NCBI RefSeq assembly: GCF_019904175.1
Contig: NZ_CP061913.1
Span: 1,550,001-1,614,000 of the forward strand
DNA from: Dactylosporangium vinaceum
GTDB taxonomy: Bacteria; Actinomycetota; Actinomycetes; Mycobacteriales; Micromonosporaceae
Reading direction: 5' to 3'
Length of the DNA: 64,000 bases
This document shows positions 24,726 to 34,081 of this stretch, in pieces. The translations under genes and the position numbers were made by a program. The notes under the pieces are model-generated. The model had not been told where the DNA came from and did not search any database. It worked only from the letters and a program-made list of their open reading frames with translations. The first letter of the stretch is position 1. Each line of letters begins with the position of its first letter.

Positions 24726-26081
24726 ATGACAGTGCGAAGTGAGGAAGAGCTCCGTGCCGCGATCCGGCGCGAGATGCCCGGTGTGCGTGCCGATCTCGAG
24801 GCGCTCGTCCGGATTCCCGGGATCGCGTTCGCCGGGTTTGACCACAGTCACGTCGAGCGGTCCGCGGAAGCCGTGGCGGAGCTGCTTCGGAGGGCTGGGC
24901 TGCCGGACGTGCGGATCGTGCGCAAGGGCGGGCAGCCGGCGGTCATCGGGCGGAAGCCGGCGCCGGCGGGGGCGCCTACCGTGCTGTTGTACGCGCACCA
25001 TGACGTGCAGCCCGTCGGGGACCTCGGGCAGTGGCGCAGCGACCCGTTCGAGCCGGTCGAGCGGGACGGACGGCTCTACGGCCGGGGCGTCGCCGACGAC
25101 AAGGCCGGGGTGATGGCGCACGTTGCGGCGCTGCGGGCGTTCGGGGACGAGCTGCCCGTCGGGGTGGTGGTGTTCATCGAGGGCGAGGAGGAGTACGGGT
25201 CGGAGTCGCTGGAGGATCTGCTCCGGGAGTACCGGGACGACATCGCGGCCGACGTGATCGTCATCGCGGACTCCGGGAACTGGGACATCGGACAGCCGGC
25301 GCTGACGACCGGTCTTCGCGGCATCGTCAACGGGTTCGTCGAGGTCCAGGTGCTCGAGAACGCCGTGCACAGCGGGCAGTTCGGCGGGGCGGTACCAGAT
25401 GCGCTCATTGCACTGTCAAGGCTCATCGCCAGTCTGCACGACGACAACGGGGACGTGGCCGTCGACGGGCTGCTGCGCACGCCCTCGGCGCCGCTCGACT
25501 ATCCCCTGGAGCGGTTCCGGGACGAGGCCGGGATGCTCGAAGGGGTCGAGTTCATCGGGTCCGGGCGGCTCGTCGAGCGGCTCTGGACGCGTCCGTCGAT
25601 CTCCATTCTCGGGATCGACGCGCCGGCGACGGCCGGGGCGCCGAACGCGCTCATTCCGCGGGCCAAGGCGAAGTTCAGCGTGCGGATCGCGCCGGGCGAC
25701 TCGGCGCAGCGGGTGTACGAGGCGGTCAGCGACCACCTGCGCCGGCACGCGCCGTGGGGCGCCAAGGTCACCATCGAGCTCGAGCAGCTGGGCGAGCCGT
25801 GCACGATCGATGCGACGGGGCCCGCGTACGACGCCGCCCGCGCCGCGTTCACGGCCGCCTGGGACGGGGCCGAGCCGGTGGACATGGGAATAGGGGGTTC
25901 GATCCCCTTCATCGCCACGTTCCAGGAGATGTTCCCGAAGGCGGCAATCCTCGTGACAGGCGTCGAGGACCCGGACACGACCGCGCACGGGCCGAACGAG
26001 AGCCTGCACCTCGCCGAGTTCGAGCGGGTCTGCATCGCCGAGGCCCTGCTGCTGGCCAAGGTCGCGCAGCTCACCGCGTAA
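24726..26081 (+). CDS. M20 family dipeptidase
   Basis: A 451-residue zinc peptidase of the CNDP/carnosinase-like M20 group. Metal-site motifs: YAHHDVQPVGD, GRGVADDKAG, FIEGEEEYGSESL, VIADSGNW and a final TTAHGPNESLHLAEF. A lid domain is inserted in the middle (PNALIPRAKAKFSVRIAPG). Such enzymes cleave dipeptides or other C-terminal amino acids in the cytoplasm. There is no signal peptide. The lone gene follows the repeat array and is closed by a very clear terminator. Confidence 0.95.
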   Translation: MTVRSEEELRAAIRREMPGVRADLEALVRIPGIAFAGFDHSHVERSAEAVAELLRRAGLPDVRIVRKGGQPAVIGRKPAPAGAPTVLLYAHHDVQPVGDLGQWRSDPFEPVERDGRLYGRGVADDKAGVMAHVAALRAFGDELPVGVVVFIEGEEEYGSESLEDLLREYRDDIAADVIVIADSGNWDIGQPALTTGLRGIVNGFVEVQVLENAVHSGQFGGAVPDALIALSRLIASLHDDNGDVAVDGLLRTPSAPLDYPLERFRDEAGMLEGVEFIGSGRLVERLWTRPSISILGIDAPATAGAPNALIPRAKAKFSVRIAPGDSAQRVYEAVSDHLRRHAPWGAKVTIELEQLGEPCTIDATGPAYDAARAAFTAAWDGAEPVDMGIGGSIPFIATFQEMFPKAAILVTGVEDPDTTAHGPNESLHLAEFERVCIAEALLLAKVAQLTA

Positions 26082-26085
26082 AGCG

Positions 26086-26110
26086 AAAAGGCCCCGAACC
26101 GGGGCCTTTT
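26086..26110 (+). terminator. Intrinsic terminator after M20 dipeptidase
   Basis: AAAAGGCCCC (26086-26095) pairs with GGGGCCTTTT (26101-26110) around a 5-nt loop, 5 bp after the stop codon. The A-run and T-run make it work on both strands. Confidence 0.95.
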
Positions 26111-26144
26111 CCGCGGACCACGCAAATCCCCCGGCGGGGTATAA

Positions 26145-26187
26145 GTCCGAAATGTCGGGCCTAGCGAAGCGGCCCGACATTTCGGAC
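26145..26187. terminator. 17-bp perfect inverted repeat between convergent genes
   Basis: GTCCGAAATGTCGGGCC (26145-26161) is exactly complementary to 26171-26187, with a 9-nt loop. It lies 73 bp after the stop of the minus-strand receiver gene and after the dipeptidase terminator. A terminator for the signalling operon is the simplest reading, although the T-run is weak (TTATA). Confidence 0.65.
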
Positions 26188-26259
26188 AAGGCACCCACGC
26201 CCGAATCAGCCAGGGGGCCGGCGAAGTAGCCCGGCGTCCCGTAACAAGGGGTGAACAGG

Positions 26260-26712
26260 TCAGCTCCGGGGCGGCAGTTTCACGACGGAGACGAAGAACT
26301 CGTCGATCTGGCGTACCACGGCGATGAAGCTGTCGAAGTCGACAGGCTTCGTCACGTAGGCGTTCGCGTGCAGGGAGTAGCTGCGCAGGATGTCCTCGTC
26401 GGCCTGCGAGGTGGTCAGGACCACGACCGGGATGCGGCGCAGGTCCTGGTCCTCCTTGATGACGCCGAGCACCTCGCGGCCGTCGACGCGGGGCAGGTTC
26501 AGGTCCAGCAGGATCAGGTCGGGGCGGGGGGCGTCGGCGTACTTGCCCTCGCGGCGCAGGTACGCCAGGGCCTCCTCGCCGTCCTGGACCACGTTGAGCT
26601 TGTTGCGGACCTTGTGCTCCTCGAACGCCTCCTGGGTCATGAGCACGTCGCCCGGGTCGTCCTCGACCAGCAGTACCTCGATCGGCAGGGACGACTCGAT
26701 GGGCGCGGTCAT
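26260..26712 (-). CDS. Single-domain response regulator (RcpA/CheY-like)
   Basis: A 150-residue lone receiver domain. Acidic pocket E17-D18-D19, phosphoacceptor D70 in [15 protein letters not shown], Thr in [10 protein letters not shown] and Lys in AYVTKPVDF are all present. The long beta4-alpha4 loop and the Arg/Lys pattern match RcpA-type receivers that pair with phytochrome-like kinases. There is no output domain, so it passes phosphate or blocks a partner. It overlaps the kinase gene by 4 nt and is last in the operon. Confidence 0.95.
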   Translation of the reverse strand: MTAPIESSLPIEVLLVEDDPGDVLMTQEAFEEHKVRNKLNVVQDGEEALAYLRREGKYADAPRPDLILLDLNLPRVDGREVLGVIKEDQDLRRIPVVVLTTSQADEDILRSYSLHANAYVTKPVDFDSFIAVVRQIDEFFVSVVKLPPRS

Positions 26713-28283
26713 GCGGCGGGCTCCTCAGCAAGGGCGGGAACGGGGGCGGGCACGGGCAGCGTGAACCGGAACAGCGTACCTTCGCGGTGGTCCGGATCGA
26801 TCCAGATGCGCCCGCCGTGGTACTCGACGATCTTCTTCGCGATGGCCAGGCCGATGCCCGTGCCGGGGTAGGTCTCCTTGGCGTGGAGGCGCTGGAAGAT
26901 CACGAAGACCTTGTCGGCGAACTCGGGCTCGATGCCGATTCCGTTGTCCTCGACGGAGATCTCGAACTCGCCGTCGTCGAGCGGCCTGCTGTCGATCACG
27001 ATCCGGGGCGGCACGCCGGGGCGGCGGAACTTGATCGCGTTGCCGATGAGGTTGCTGAACAGGGCGCCGAGCAGGGGCTCCTCGCCGCGCACGGCCGGGA
27101 GGTCGGTGAAGATGATCTCGGCCTCGGTGGCTTCGCGCTGGGCGTCGAACTGCCCGGCGGCGTCGAGTACCACCTTGTTGAGGTCGACCTCGGTGAACCC
27201 GTTGGTGAGGCGGCCGATGCGGGAGAACGCGAGCAGGTCGTTGATCAACCGCTGCATCCGCTGCGCGCCGTCCACCGCGAAGCCGATGTACTGGTCCGCG
27301 CGCTCGTCGAGCTGCCCGGAGTACCTCCGCTGCAGCAACTGGCAGAAGCTCGCCACCTTGCGCAGGGGCTCCTGCAGGTCGTGGCTGGCCACGTACGCGA
27401 ACTGCTCGAGGTCCCGGTTCGACCTGGTCAGCTCAGCCGCCTGCTGCTCCAGCATGCGGTTGGCCTCCTCGACCAGCCGCCGCGCCTCCTGCACGTCGGT
27501 GAGGTCGGCGTTGATGCGGCGGCGCATCGCATCGACGTCACCGGCCAGTTCCGCCAGCTCCGGGGGTCCGGCACTGCGGATCTGGTACTCGTAATCGCCG
27601 CCCGCCACCCGCCTGACCTCTCTGGCCAGGTCGGTGACCGGGCGGGTGACGAGCCGCCGGAGCAGCAGGGCCAGCATCACGCCGGCCACCACGACCACGA
27701 CGGCGGCGAAGATGAGCAGCAGCACCAGCAGGTTGCCGGACGTGCGGACCTGGCCGGCGACGTCGTCGCGGCGCTGCGCGATCCGCTGCGACAGCGCGTT
27801 GATCCGCCCGGCGGCGTCGTTGTAGACGGCCCGCGCCTGGTCGGTCGGCGCCGCGGTGTCCTGGTTCACGCCGTTGGCCCGCGTCTGGGCGATGAGCGGC
27901 TCGGTGACTTCGCGGCGGTACCGGGCCGTGGCCGCGGCGATGTCCTCGACGGCAGCGAGCAGCCGGGTCTCGCCCGTGAGCTGTCCGCGCGTCTCGGCGA
28001 GGATCGCGGCTTCCTGACTCTGCGCGTCACGGTAGCTGTCGAGATCCGAGTCCTTGCCCGTGAGCAGGTACGTGCGCACGCTCGACTGCTGGCGCAGCAG
28101 CTGGGAGTACAGCCGCTCGGTGTTGGCGAGGGCGGGCGTCAGGCGGTCCATCACCTGGGTGGTCTCGCTGCGGTTCGCCGCGGCGGTCCCGGTGGCGCCG
28201 ACCGCGATCACCACGAGCAGACCGGCGACGACGGCGCACAGCATGGTGATGCGCCGCCAGAGGGACCAGCTGGACGGGTTCAT
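26709..28283 (-). CDS. CHASE3/HAMP sensor histidine kinase
   Basis: A 524-residue membrane kinase. Residues 1-40 hold the first transmembrane helix, followed by a periplasmic CHASE3 domain of about 150 residues ([40 protein letters not shown]), a second helix ([19 protein letters not shown]), HAMP ([23 protein letters not shown]), a coiled coil, HisKA with H301 in [11 protein letters not shown], and HATPase_c with N box [16 protein letters not shown] and [11 protein letters not shown]. This layout is common in actinobacterial cytosolic-receiver relays. The start at 28283 has GAGG 5 nt upstream. It sits between the PP2C phosphatase and the lone receiver. Confidence 0.95.
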   Translation of the reverse strand: MNPSSWSLWRRITMLCAVVAGLLVVIAVGATGTAAANRSETTQVMDRLTPALANTERLYSQLLRQQSSVRTYLLTGKDSDLDSYRDAQSQEAAILAETRGQLTGETRLLAAVEDIAAATARYRREVTEPLIAQTRANGVNQDTAAPTDQARAVYNDAAGRINALSQRIAQRRDDVAGQVRTSGNLLVLLLIFAAVVVVVAGVMLALLLRRLVTRPVTDLAREVRRVAGGDYEYQIRSAGPPELAELAGDVDAMRRRINADLTDVQEARRLVEEANRMLEQQAAELTRSNRDLEQFAYVASHDLQEPLRKVASFCQLLQRRYSGQLDERADQYIGFAVDGAQRMQRLINDLLAFSRIGRLTNGFTEVDLNKVVLDAAGQFDAQREATEAEIIFTDLPAVRGEEPLLGALFSNLIGNAIKFRRPGVPPRIVIDSRPLDDGEFEISVEDNGIGIEPEFADKVFVIFQRLHAKETYPGTGIGLAIAKKIVEYHGGRIWIDPDHREGTLFRFTLPVPAPVPALAEEPAA

Positions 28284-28350
28284 GAAGTCCTCGGGGGAGT
28301 GGTCGGCACGAGCCCGGCGCACCGGCGTGCGGGCGGCCGCGTGGCGGAGG

Positions 28351-29574
28351 TCATGCGGTCTGCGGTGACGGGGTGAGCACGAGCACGGCGATGTCGTCGG
28401 AGACCGGGCCGCCGTTGTGGGCCTCGGCCTGCAGCGCCAGCCAGCCGGGCAGGTCGCGGGGCTCGGCGCGCACCGGGGTCTCCAGCACCCGGCAGAGGCC
28501 CTCGACGCCGAGGCGGTCGCTCGGGTCCGCGTTCGGGCCGGCCATGCCCTCGATCAGGCCGTCGGTGTACATGAGCAGCGACCACTGGCCCGCCGGACCC
28601 AGCGGCACCTCGGCGGCCGGGCGGGACATGCCCGGGATGACGCCGAGCACCAGGCCCGGGTCGACGTTGCACGGCACCGCGCGGGCGCCGGAGAGCAGGA
28701 TCGGCGGCGGGTGGCCGGCCAGGCGGATGCGGGCCGTGTTGGCGTCGAAGTCGACGGTGGCCACGGCCACGGTCGCGAACAGCTCATCGGTGCGGCGCTC
28801 GGCTACGAGCACCTGCTCCAGCGAGTCGAGGACCTGGTCCTCGGGGACGCCGGCGAGCACCAGGGCCCGCCACGCCACCCGCAGCGCCACGCCGAGCGGG
28901 GCCTCGTCGACCCCGTGGCCGCAGACGTCGCCGATGAGCAGGTGCAGGCGCCGACCGCCGTCGACGCCGATCGCGTCGAAGAAGTCGCCGCCGAGCAGGG
29001 CCCGGTCGCGGCCGGGCCGGTAGATGTTGAACAGCTCGGCCGGCACGTCGCGCATCAGCGGCTGGGGCAGCAGGCCGCGCTCCAGGCGGGCCGACTCGGC
29101 CTGGCGCATCTCGGACTCGCGCAGGAGCCGGGCCTGCTCGTCGGCCCGCTTGCGCTCGACGGCGTAGCGGACGGCGCGGGCCAGCCCGGCCCCGTCGACC
29201 GAGCCCTTGACCAGGTAGTCCTGCGCGCCTTCGGCGACGGCGGCGGTGCCGAGGTGCTCGTCCTCCAGGCCGGTGAGGACGCAGACGGCGGCCCCGGCCA
29301 CGTGCTGGAGCACCTGGCGCAGCCCGTCGAGGCCGCTCGCGTCGGGCAGCCCCAGGTCGAGCAGGATGCAGTGCACATCGCGGAAGCGGGCCCGCGCCTC
29401 GCGCATGGTCTGCGCGATCTCCACGTCGAAGGGCGCGTCGGCCTCCGCGAGCAGCTCGCGGACCAGGAACGCGTCACCCGGGTCGTCCTCGACCAGCAGC
29501 ACACGGATCCGCTCACCGGCGAGCGGCCCGATCCGCCGGCTGCGAAGATCCACGGTCGTGCTGACGTCGGCCAT
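28351..29574 (-). CDS. Receiver-PP2C phosphatase (RsbU-like)
   Basis: A 407-residue fusion: a receiver domain (E29-D30-D31, phosphoacceptor D73 in CILLDLGLPDASG, Lys in DYLVKGSVDG), a short coiled coil (KRADEQARLLRESEMRQAESARLERGLLPQ), and a SpoIIE-type PP2C domain (GGDFFDAIGVDGGRRLHLLIGDVCGHG; later LLMYTDGLIEG and SDDIAVLVL). Such proteins dephosphorylate anti-sigma antagonists in partner-switching. It is the first gene of a three-gene operon with the CHASE3 kinase and lone receiver. ATG 29574 is chosen; an in-frame GTG lies two codons before. No anti-sigma pair is seen nearby. Confidence 0.94.
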   Translation of the reverse strand: MADVSTTVDLRSRRIGPLAGERIRVLLVEDDPGDAFLVRELLAEADAPFDVEIAQTMREARARFRDVHCILLDLGLPDASGLDGLRQVLQHVAGAAVCVLTGLEDEHLGTAAVAEGAQDYLVKGSVDGAGLARAVRYAVERKRADEQARLLRESEMRQAESARLERGLLPQPLMRDVPAELFNIYRPGRDRALLGGDFFDAIGVDGGRRLHLLIGDVCGHGVDEAPLGVALRVAWRALVLAGVPEDQVLDSLEQVLVAERRTDELFATVAVATVDFDANTARIRLAGHPPPILLSGARAVPCNVDPGLVLGVIPGMSRPAAEVPLGPAGQWSLLMYTDGLIEGMAGPNADPSDRLGVEGLCRVLETPVRAEPRDLPGWLALQAEAHNGGPVSDDIAVLVLTPSPQTA

Positions 29575-29984
29575 GCTCACCGCCGCCCGGTGGGGGCAGG
29601 AATTTGCCGCGCGGCACACATGAGGCTGATCCTCCCCTACGTCGCGGCTGGCTGCATGTGCGGGTGAAGTCTCTCAGGCCCGCAGGGGTGAACGCACGCG
29701 AAGGTCACCCCTGCGCACGGCTGCGCACCGCCCCGCGTGTCGCGCGCGCCACGCGGGGCCGGCGTGCGCGATCGCCGGCCCCGGCGGCCCTGCTCCCACG
29801 CGGCCGGCCACCTCCCGCGCCGGCCGCCTCGGTCAGCCGGGTGCCCGCCCGGTCACCGCCCGGCCCTCGGGCCGCCGGCCGCAACTCGCCATGAGGGGCG
29901 CCCGTGTGACGGGGGCGATGCTCGGGGTTGTGGTGGGCGTCACTCGTCTCGGTGGCGGTCGGCGGCGTGGATAAGCTTTCGCGC
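29575..29984. other. 410-bp gap with one palindrome
   Basis: It separates the divergent PP2C and antiporter genes. CGCAGGGGTGA (29681-29691) is exactly complementary to 29705-29715 with a 13-nt loop: either an operator or a hairpin. The stretch 29720-29890 is extremely GC-rich with no believable gene on either strand. Promoters must flank it. Confidence 0.5.
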
Positions 29985-31556
29985 GTGCACGGGCTCGAGA
30001 ACATTGTTGGACTCATCGCGGTGGTGGTCGCCACCTCGGTTCTGGCGCGGCGGATCGGGGTGCTCTCGCCGATCCTGCTTGTCGTCGTCGGGATCGGGAT
30101 CTCGTTCGTCCCGGGGCTGCTGGAGATCGAGCTCGACCCGGAAGTGGTGCTGCTGGGAATCCTGCCGCCGATCCTGTACGTGGCCGCGCTGGAGACCTCG
30201 GTGCCGGCGTTCAAGTTCAACCTGCGGCCGATCCTGCTGCTCGCGGTCGGGCTGGTGCTGTTCACCACGGTGGCCGTGGGGTTCACGCTGCGGATGTTGC
30301 TGCCGAACGTCCCGCTGGCCATGTGTTTCGCCCTCGGCGCCGTCGTCGCGCCGCCGGATGCGGTAGCGGCCACTGCCGTTGCGCGGCGCATCGGGCTGCC
30401 GCGGCGGGTGGTGACGGTGCTGGAGGGGGAGAGCCTGATCAACGACGCGACCGCGCTGGTGACGCTGCGGGTGGCGGTGGCGGCCGCGGTCGGTGAGGCC
30501 ATGGACGGGTGGTCGATCGCCCGGACGGCGTCCATCGCGGTGATCGGGGGCGTGGCGATCGGGGTGGCCGGTGGGCTGCTCATCGGGTTCGTGCACAAGC
30601 GGGTCAGCAATCCGCTCATCGACAACGCGGTGTCGCTGCTCACCCCGTGGGTGGTGTTCCTGCCGGCCGAGTCCTTGCACGCCTCGGGCGTCGTGGCCGT
30701 CGTCGTCTGCGGGCTGTCGCTCGGCCACCGGATGCCGACGCTGATGTCGGCCGCCTCGCGGCTGCAGATGGACGCGTTCTGGCGGATGGTGAAGTTCCTG
30801 CTGGAGGGGTCCGTCTTCCTCCTGGTCGGGCTGCAGCTGCGAGCGCTGCTCGCGGACGTGGAGCGCCCGTTCGCGTTCACCGCGGGTGCGCTGGCCGCTG
30901 TCGTCGGCGTGGTGATCGTGGCGCGGATCGTGTGGCTGTTCCCGACCACGTACCTGGCCCGGCTCATCCCGCGGGTCCGCCGGCGGGACCCGTCGCCGTC
31001 GCTGGCCGGGCCGGCCGTCATCTCGTGGGCCGGCATGCGGGGCGCCGTCACCCTGGCCGCGGCGTTGGCGCTGCCGGCGACGCTCGCGAACGGAAGGGAG
31101 TACCCCCGCGGGCTCTTCGTGATTCTGGCTTTCGGGGTCATCGTGGCGACACTCGTGCTCCAGGGCGCGACGCTGCCGACGGTGGCGCGCTGGCTGAAAG
31201 TGCCTGGCGACGACCGGACCGAGGACGCGCTGGCCGAGGCGTCGGTCCAGCACGAGGCGTCACGGGCGGGCAAGGCGCGACTGGAGGAGATCGCCGGGGA
31301 CGCGCCCGACGGGGTGGTGGAGCGGCTGCGGCAGATGGCCCTCTCGCGCTCGAACATGGCCTGGGAGCGGCTGGGGCGGGCCGACCGGGAAACGCCGTCC
31401 GCCGCGTACGCCCGGCTGCGCCGCGAGATGCTTGACGCCGAGCGCGAGGTTTTCCGCCAGGCGCGCGACAGCGGCCGAATCCCCGAGGAGACGCTGCGCC
31501 AGGCGCAGCGCGACATGGACCTGGAAGAGTCGTTGCTGGAGCGAGGAGACCTGTGA
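29985..31556 (+). CDS. CPA1 family Na+/H+ antiporter
   Basis: A 523-residue antiporter with about 12 hydrophobic segments. Family signatures are ILPPILYVAALETS, GAVVAPPDAVAATAVARRIGLPRRVVTVLEGESLINDATALVTL (with the ND ion-binding pair) and SWAGMRGAVTLAAALALP. A soluble C-terminal tail of about 110 residues is charged and helical (LAEASVQHEASRAGKARLEEIAG; LRREMLDAEREVFRQARDSG), as in bacterial NhaP-type exchangers. The start is uncertain: GTG 29985 aligns with the usual N terminus; upstream in-frame GTGs exist. Its stop overlaps the start of the zinc-finger gene, so the two are coupled. Confidence 0.93.
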   Translation: MHGLENIVGLIAVVVATSVLARRIGVLSPILLVVVGIGISFVPGLLEIELDPEVVLLGILPPILYVAALETSVPAFKFNLRPILLLAVGLVLFTTVAVGFTLRMLLPNVPLAMCFALGAVVAPPDAVAATAVARRIGLPRRVVTVLEGESLINDATALVTLRVAVAAAVGEAMDGWSIARTASIAVIGGVAIGVAGGLLIGFVHKRVSNPLIDNAVSLLTPWVVFLPAESLHASGVVAVVVCGLSLGHRMPTLMSAASRLQMDAFWRMVKFLLEGSVFLLVGLQLRALLADVERPFAFTAGALAAVVGVVIVARIVWLFPTTYLARLIPRVRRRDPSPSLAGPAVISWAGMRGAVTLAAALALPATLANGREYPRGLFVILAFGVIVATLVLQGATLPTVARWLKVPGDDRTEDALAEASVQHEASRAGKARLEEIAGDAPDGVVERLRQMALSRSNMAWERLGRADRETPSAAYARLRREMLDAEREVFRQARDSGRIPEETLRQAQRDMDLEESLLERGDL

Positions 31557-31810
31557 GCTGCGTGCATCTGTCGGCGGCCGAGACGCTTTCGCCGCCGGTC
31601 GTGGAAGGCTGCCCCGAGTGTCTGGAGGGCGGGTTCACCGACTGGGTACACCTGCGGCAGTGCCTGGCCTGCGGCCACATCGCCTGCTGTGACTCCTCGC
31701 CGCGCCGGCACGCGACCCAGCATTACCTCCTCGAGCACCACCCGGTGATGCAGTCGATCGAGCCGGGTGAGGCGTGGCGGTGGTGCTTCGTCCACGAGAC
31801 GCTCGGCTAG
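31553..31810 (+). CDS. UBP-type zinc finger protein
   Basis: An 85-residue protein that is essentially one ZnF-UBP domain: C and H residues in SCVHL, GCPECLEGG, LRQCLACGHIACCDSS, RHATQHYLLEHHPVMQS and WCFVHE. In eukaryotes this fold binds the C-terminal Gly-Gly of ubiquitin; bacterial versions are widespread in actinobacteria but uncharacterised. GTG 31553 overlaps the antiporter stop (GTGA), so it is made together with the antiporter and may regulate it. No ubiquitin-like partner gene is near. Confidence 0.92.
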   Translation: MSCVHLSAAETLSPPVVEGCPECLEGGFTDWVHLRQCLACGHIACCDSSPRRHATQHYLLEHHPVMQSIEPGEAWRWCFVHETLG

Positions 31811-31977
31811 TCCTCCGACGTTTCCCACCTGCGGGTATGCGTGTTCACAGCATGCTCAAAGGAGACCCGGGACACAATCGTCTCCAGTTGGGCATGCAGT
31901 GGGGTGCAGCCGTGTTGCCATGGTCAACGGGGGAAATGTTCGTTCGGGGGTAGGGAGCCGGCCATGGCGAGTCCCAG

Positions 31978-32868
31978 ATGGTGAGCGCGGTGCTGGATCT
32001 CGTGTCCACACCGGGCGTGCTCTACGCCACCGTGCTCGTGCTGCTCACCATCGACGCCTTCATCCCGGTCGTGCCGGCCCAGGCGCTCATGATCGGCGGA
32101 GGCATCCTCTCCTCCTCCGGGCACGTCGAGCTGGCCCTGCTCGTGCTGTCCGGTGCGGTGGGGGTGGTCGCCGGCGACCTGCTGGCGTTCCTGGTCGGGC
32201 GCCGCCTGGCCCGGCGGGGCGCGCCCCGCGCTCGCACCTCCCGGCTCTCGCGGCGGGCGGCGAAGGTCACCGCCCGGCTCAACGACGCCATGCAGCGCCA
32301 CATCTTCCTCGCCGTGCTGTTCTGCCGGTTCGTGCCGGCCGGTCGCATGATCACCGCCGTCTACGCCGGGCGTAACGGGGTCTCCACGCGCCGCTTCGCC
32401 ACGTATGACGTGGTCGCGGCGGTGCTCTGGGCCACGTACGGTGCGCTGCTCGGCCACTTCGGCGGCGAGGCCATCGCCGACTCGTCGTGGCTGCCGCTGC
32501 TGCTGATCGCGGCGGCTGCGCTGCTGTTCGTGGCGGGGGCGCCGCTGCTGGGGCTGGTGTCAAGCCTCCGCAAGCGCAGCGCCGCCGCGGCCGCCGGCGC
32601 GTCGGTGGCCGCGGCCGCCGAGGACGACGTCGCCGTCGTGGTGGCCGCGCCGGCGCCCGTCGCTATGGGCCCGGTCGCTATGGGCCCGGTCGCTGTGGCC
32701 CCGGCGGCCCGGCGGCCCATGCGGATCTGCCGGCGCCGCTCGGCCATGGAGACGCTGGCGGCGGTGGAGCCGCTGGCCGCGATCGAGGTCATGGTGGCGG
32801 CGGAGGCCGTGGCGGCGGCTGAGTCGGTGGTGGTCCAGGTCAGCGGGCTGGAGTCGGCCGCGCAGTAG
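31978..32868 (+). CDS. DedA family (VTT) membrane protein with Ala-rich tail
   Basis: A 296-residue protein. Residues 1-200 are a DedA/VTT domain: DAFIPVVPAQALMIGGGIL, GDLLAFLVGRRLARRG, then the hallmark FLAVLFCRFVPAGRMITAVYAGRNGVSTRRF and a last helix (LPLLLIAAAALLFVAGA). DedA proteins move lipid carriers (undecaprenyl phosphate) or lipids across the membrane. The C-terminal 95 residues are Ala/Val-rich with a PVAMGPVAMGPVAVAP repeat and are unlike any DedA tail I know. A gap of 167 bp precedes it; the long frame upstream of ATG 31978 is not usable. Confidence 0.9.
   Translation: MVSAVLDLVSTPGVLYATVLVLLTIDAFIPVVPAQALMIGGGILSSSGHVELALLVLSGAVGVVAGDLLAFLVGRRLARRGAPRARTSRLSRRAAKVTARLNDAMQRHIFLAVLFCRFVPAGRMITAVYAGRNGVSTRRFATYDVVAAVLWATYGALLGHFGGEAIADSSWLPLLLIAAAALLFVAGAPLLGLVSSLRKRSAAAAAGASVAAAAEDDVAVVVAAPAPVAMGPVAMGPVAVAPAARRPMRICRRRSAMETLAAVEPLAAIEVMVAAEAVAAAESVVVQVSGLESAAQ
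32659..32703. repeat. 15-bp in-frame repeat in DedA gene tail
   Basis: GTCGCTATGGGCCCG at 32659 and 32674 is identical and a third copy at 32689 has two changes. It encodes VAMGP, VAMGP, VAVAP. Confidence 0.9.
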
Positions 32869-32977
32869 GGCGGCGGGGATCGGGCCGGCCGGTCTCATCA
32901 TGGGGCGACCGCGCGCCCCCGATTGCCGAGGAACCGACTTGTCGGATGCCTGATCGCTCTCGAGTGACGCCTGCGGG

Positions 32978-33901
32978 TCAGGCGGAGACGGGGACCGGCA
33001 GCGCCATCTTGTGGGCGCCTTCCCACGCCTCGACCACGTCCGGGGTGACGTGGGCGCGGAAGTAGTCGTTGGCGGTCAGCCGGTTGGTGACCTGCTCGTC
33101 GCTCTCCGCGAGCAGCAGGCCGCACACCAGGTGTGCGCCGTTCTGCACCGCGGCACTCAGCCGGCGGTGCCCGTCGATCACGTAGTAGTCCTGGCCGCAG
33201 TGGCCGATCGTGAGGGGCTCCAGATCGGCCGGGGCGGCCCCGGCGAGCTCCTGGGCCAGGGTCTCGTCGGCGTAGTCGATGCGGCGGGTCGGGTACACCC
33301 GCATCGGGTCCAGCAGCAGCAGCGGCGGGCGCTCGCGCAGGATCTCCGCGCCCAGGTGGCCCTCGAAGGCGGCCTGGACGGCGGAGACGACCTCGTCGGG
33401 GGTGGCCCGGGTGCTGTCCGCGACCAGGTCGTAGTTGCGCAGCTTGTACTTGTCCGCGCCATACCTGGTCAGGAAGCGCATCCGCTCGCTCTCGCTGCGG
33501 CTGTGCAGGTTGCGCTTGGCCTCGTCAAGCGAGGCGTAGTTCTCGACATCGGAGTGCGGGCGGCCCAGGACGCGGCGGGCGGCCTCGGTGGGCTCCGTGA
33601 TGAGGTGGACCTTGAACGCCTCGTGGAAGAAGAACCAGGCCAGCCGGCTGTCGACGATGAGCTGCTCACCGGACTGCGCGATCTCGGTCTGCAGGTTGTC
33701 CACGGCGCTGTCGATGGCGTCGTCGAGCTCGGCGTGGAGGTTGAGCTGCAGGGCGGTCATGCCGCGGCGCTGGGCCATCTCCCGGTACATGTCACCGACG
33801 CTGATGCGGCGCAGGCCCAGCCGGGTCGCGAGCTCGACCGACACGGTGGACTTGCCGCTGCCGAGGTCCCCGTTGATGACGACCGACCGGTGATTGCTCA
33901 T
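32978..33901 (-). CDS. CMP-kinase-like domain fused to a ParB-like domain
   Basis: A 307-residue soluble protein in two parts. Residues 1-195 are a P-loop kinase of the cytidylate/shikimate-kinase fold: Walker A G11-[30 protein letters not shown] as in archaeal-type CMP kinases, [11 protein letters not shown], and [23 protein letters not shown] near the lid and base-binding loop. Residues 200-300 resemble the ParB/sulfiredoxin N-terminal fold, with [10 protein letters not shown] and [16 protein letters not shown] (G244-H-R-R-L248, the ParB box II position). GGAG precedes ATG 33901. The fusion suggests that a nucleotide made or sensed by one domain is used by the other. The gene stands alone, divergent from urease. 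Confidence 0.7.
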   Translation of the reverse strand: MSNHRSVVINGDLGSGKSTVSVELATRLGLRRISVGDMYREMAQRRGMTALQLNLHAELDDAIDSAVDNLQTEIAQSGEQLIVDSRLAWFFFHEAFKVHLITEPTEAARRVLGRPHSDVENYASLDEAKRNLHSRSESERMRFLTRYGADKYKLRNYDLVADSTRATPDEVVSAVQAAFEGHLGAEILRERPPLLLLDPMRVYPTRRIDYADETLAQELAGAAPADLEPLTIGHCGQDYYVIDGHRRLSAAVQNGAHLVCGLLLAESDEQVTNRLTANDYFRAHVTPDVVEAWEGAHKMALPVPVSA

Positions 33902-34081
33902 GCGCCAACTCTCCAGGTAGTGAGGCGTCGCGAGCCTAACACGCCCTTGTTGCACCGGCTTTTGCCGTTCAACCCCGAGAAGTACGCATCGGATTCACCC
34001 GAATGCGCTGCGCGGGGCGGTAATCCCCAGGAAACATCACAGTGGCACGATCGGCCGCCATCGCCTCGAACGGAGGTCCCG

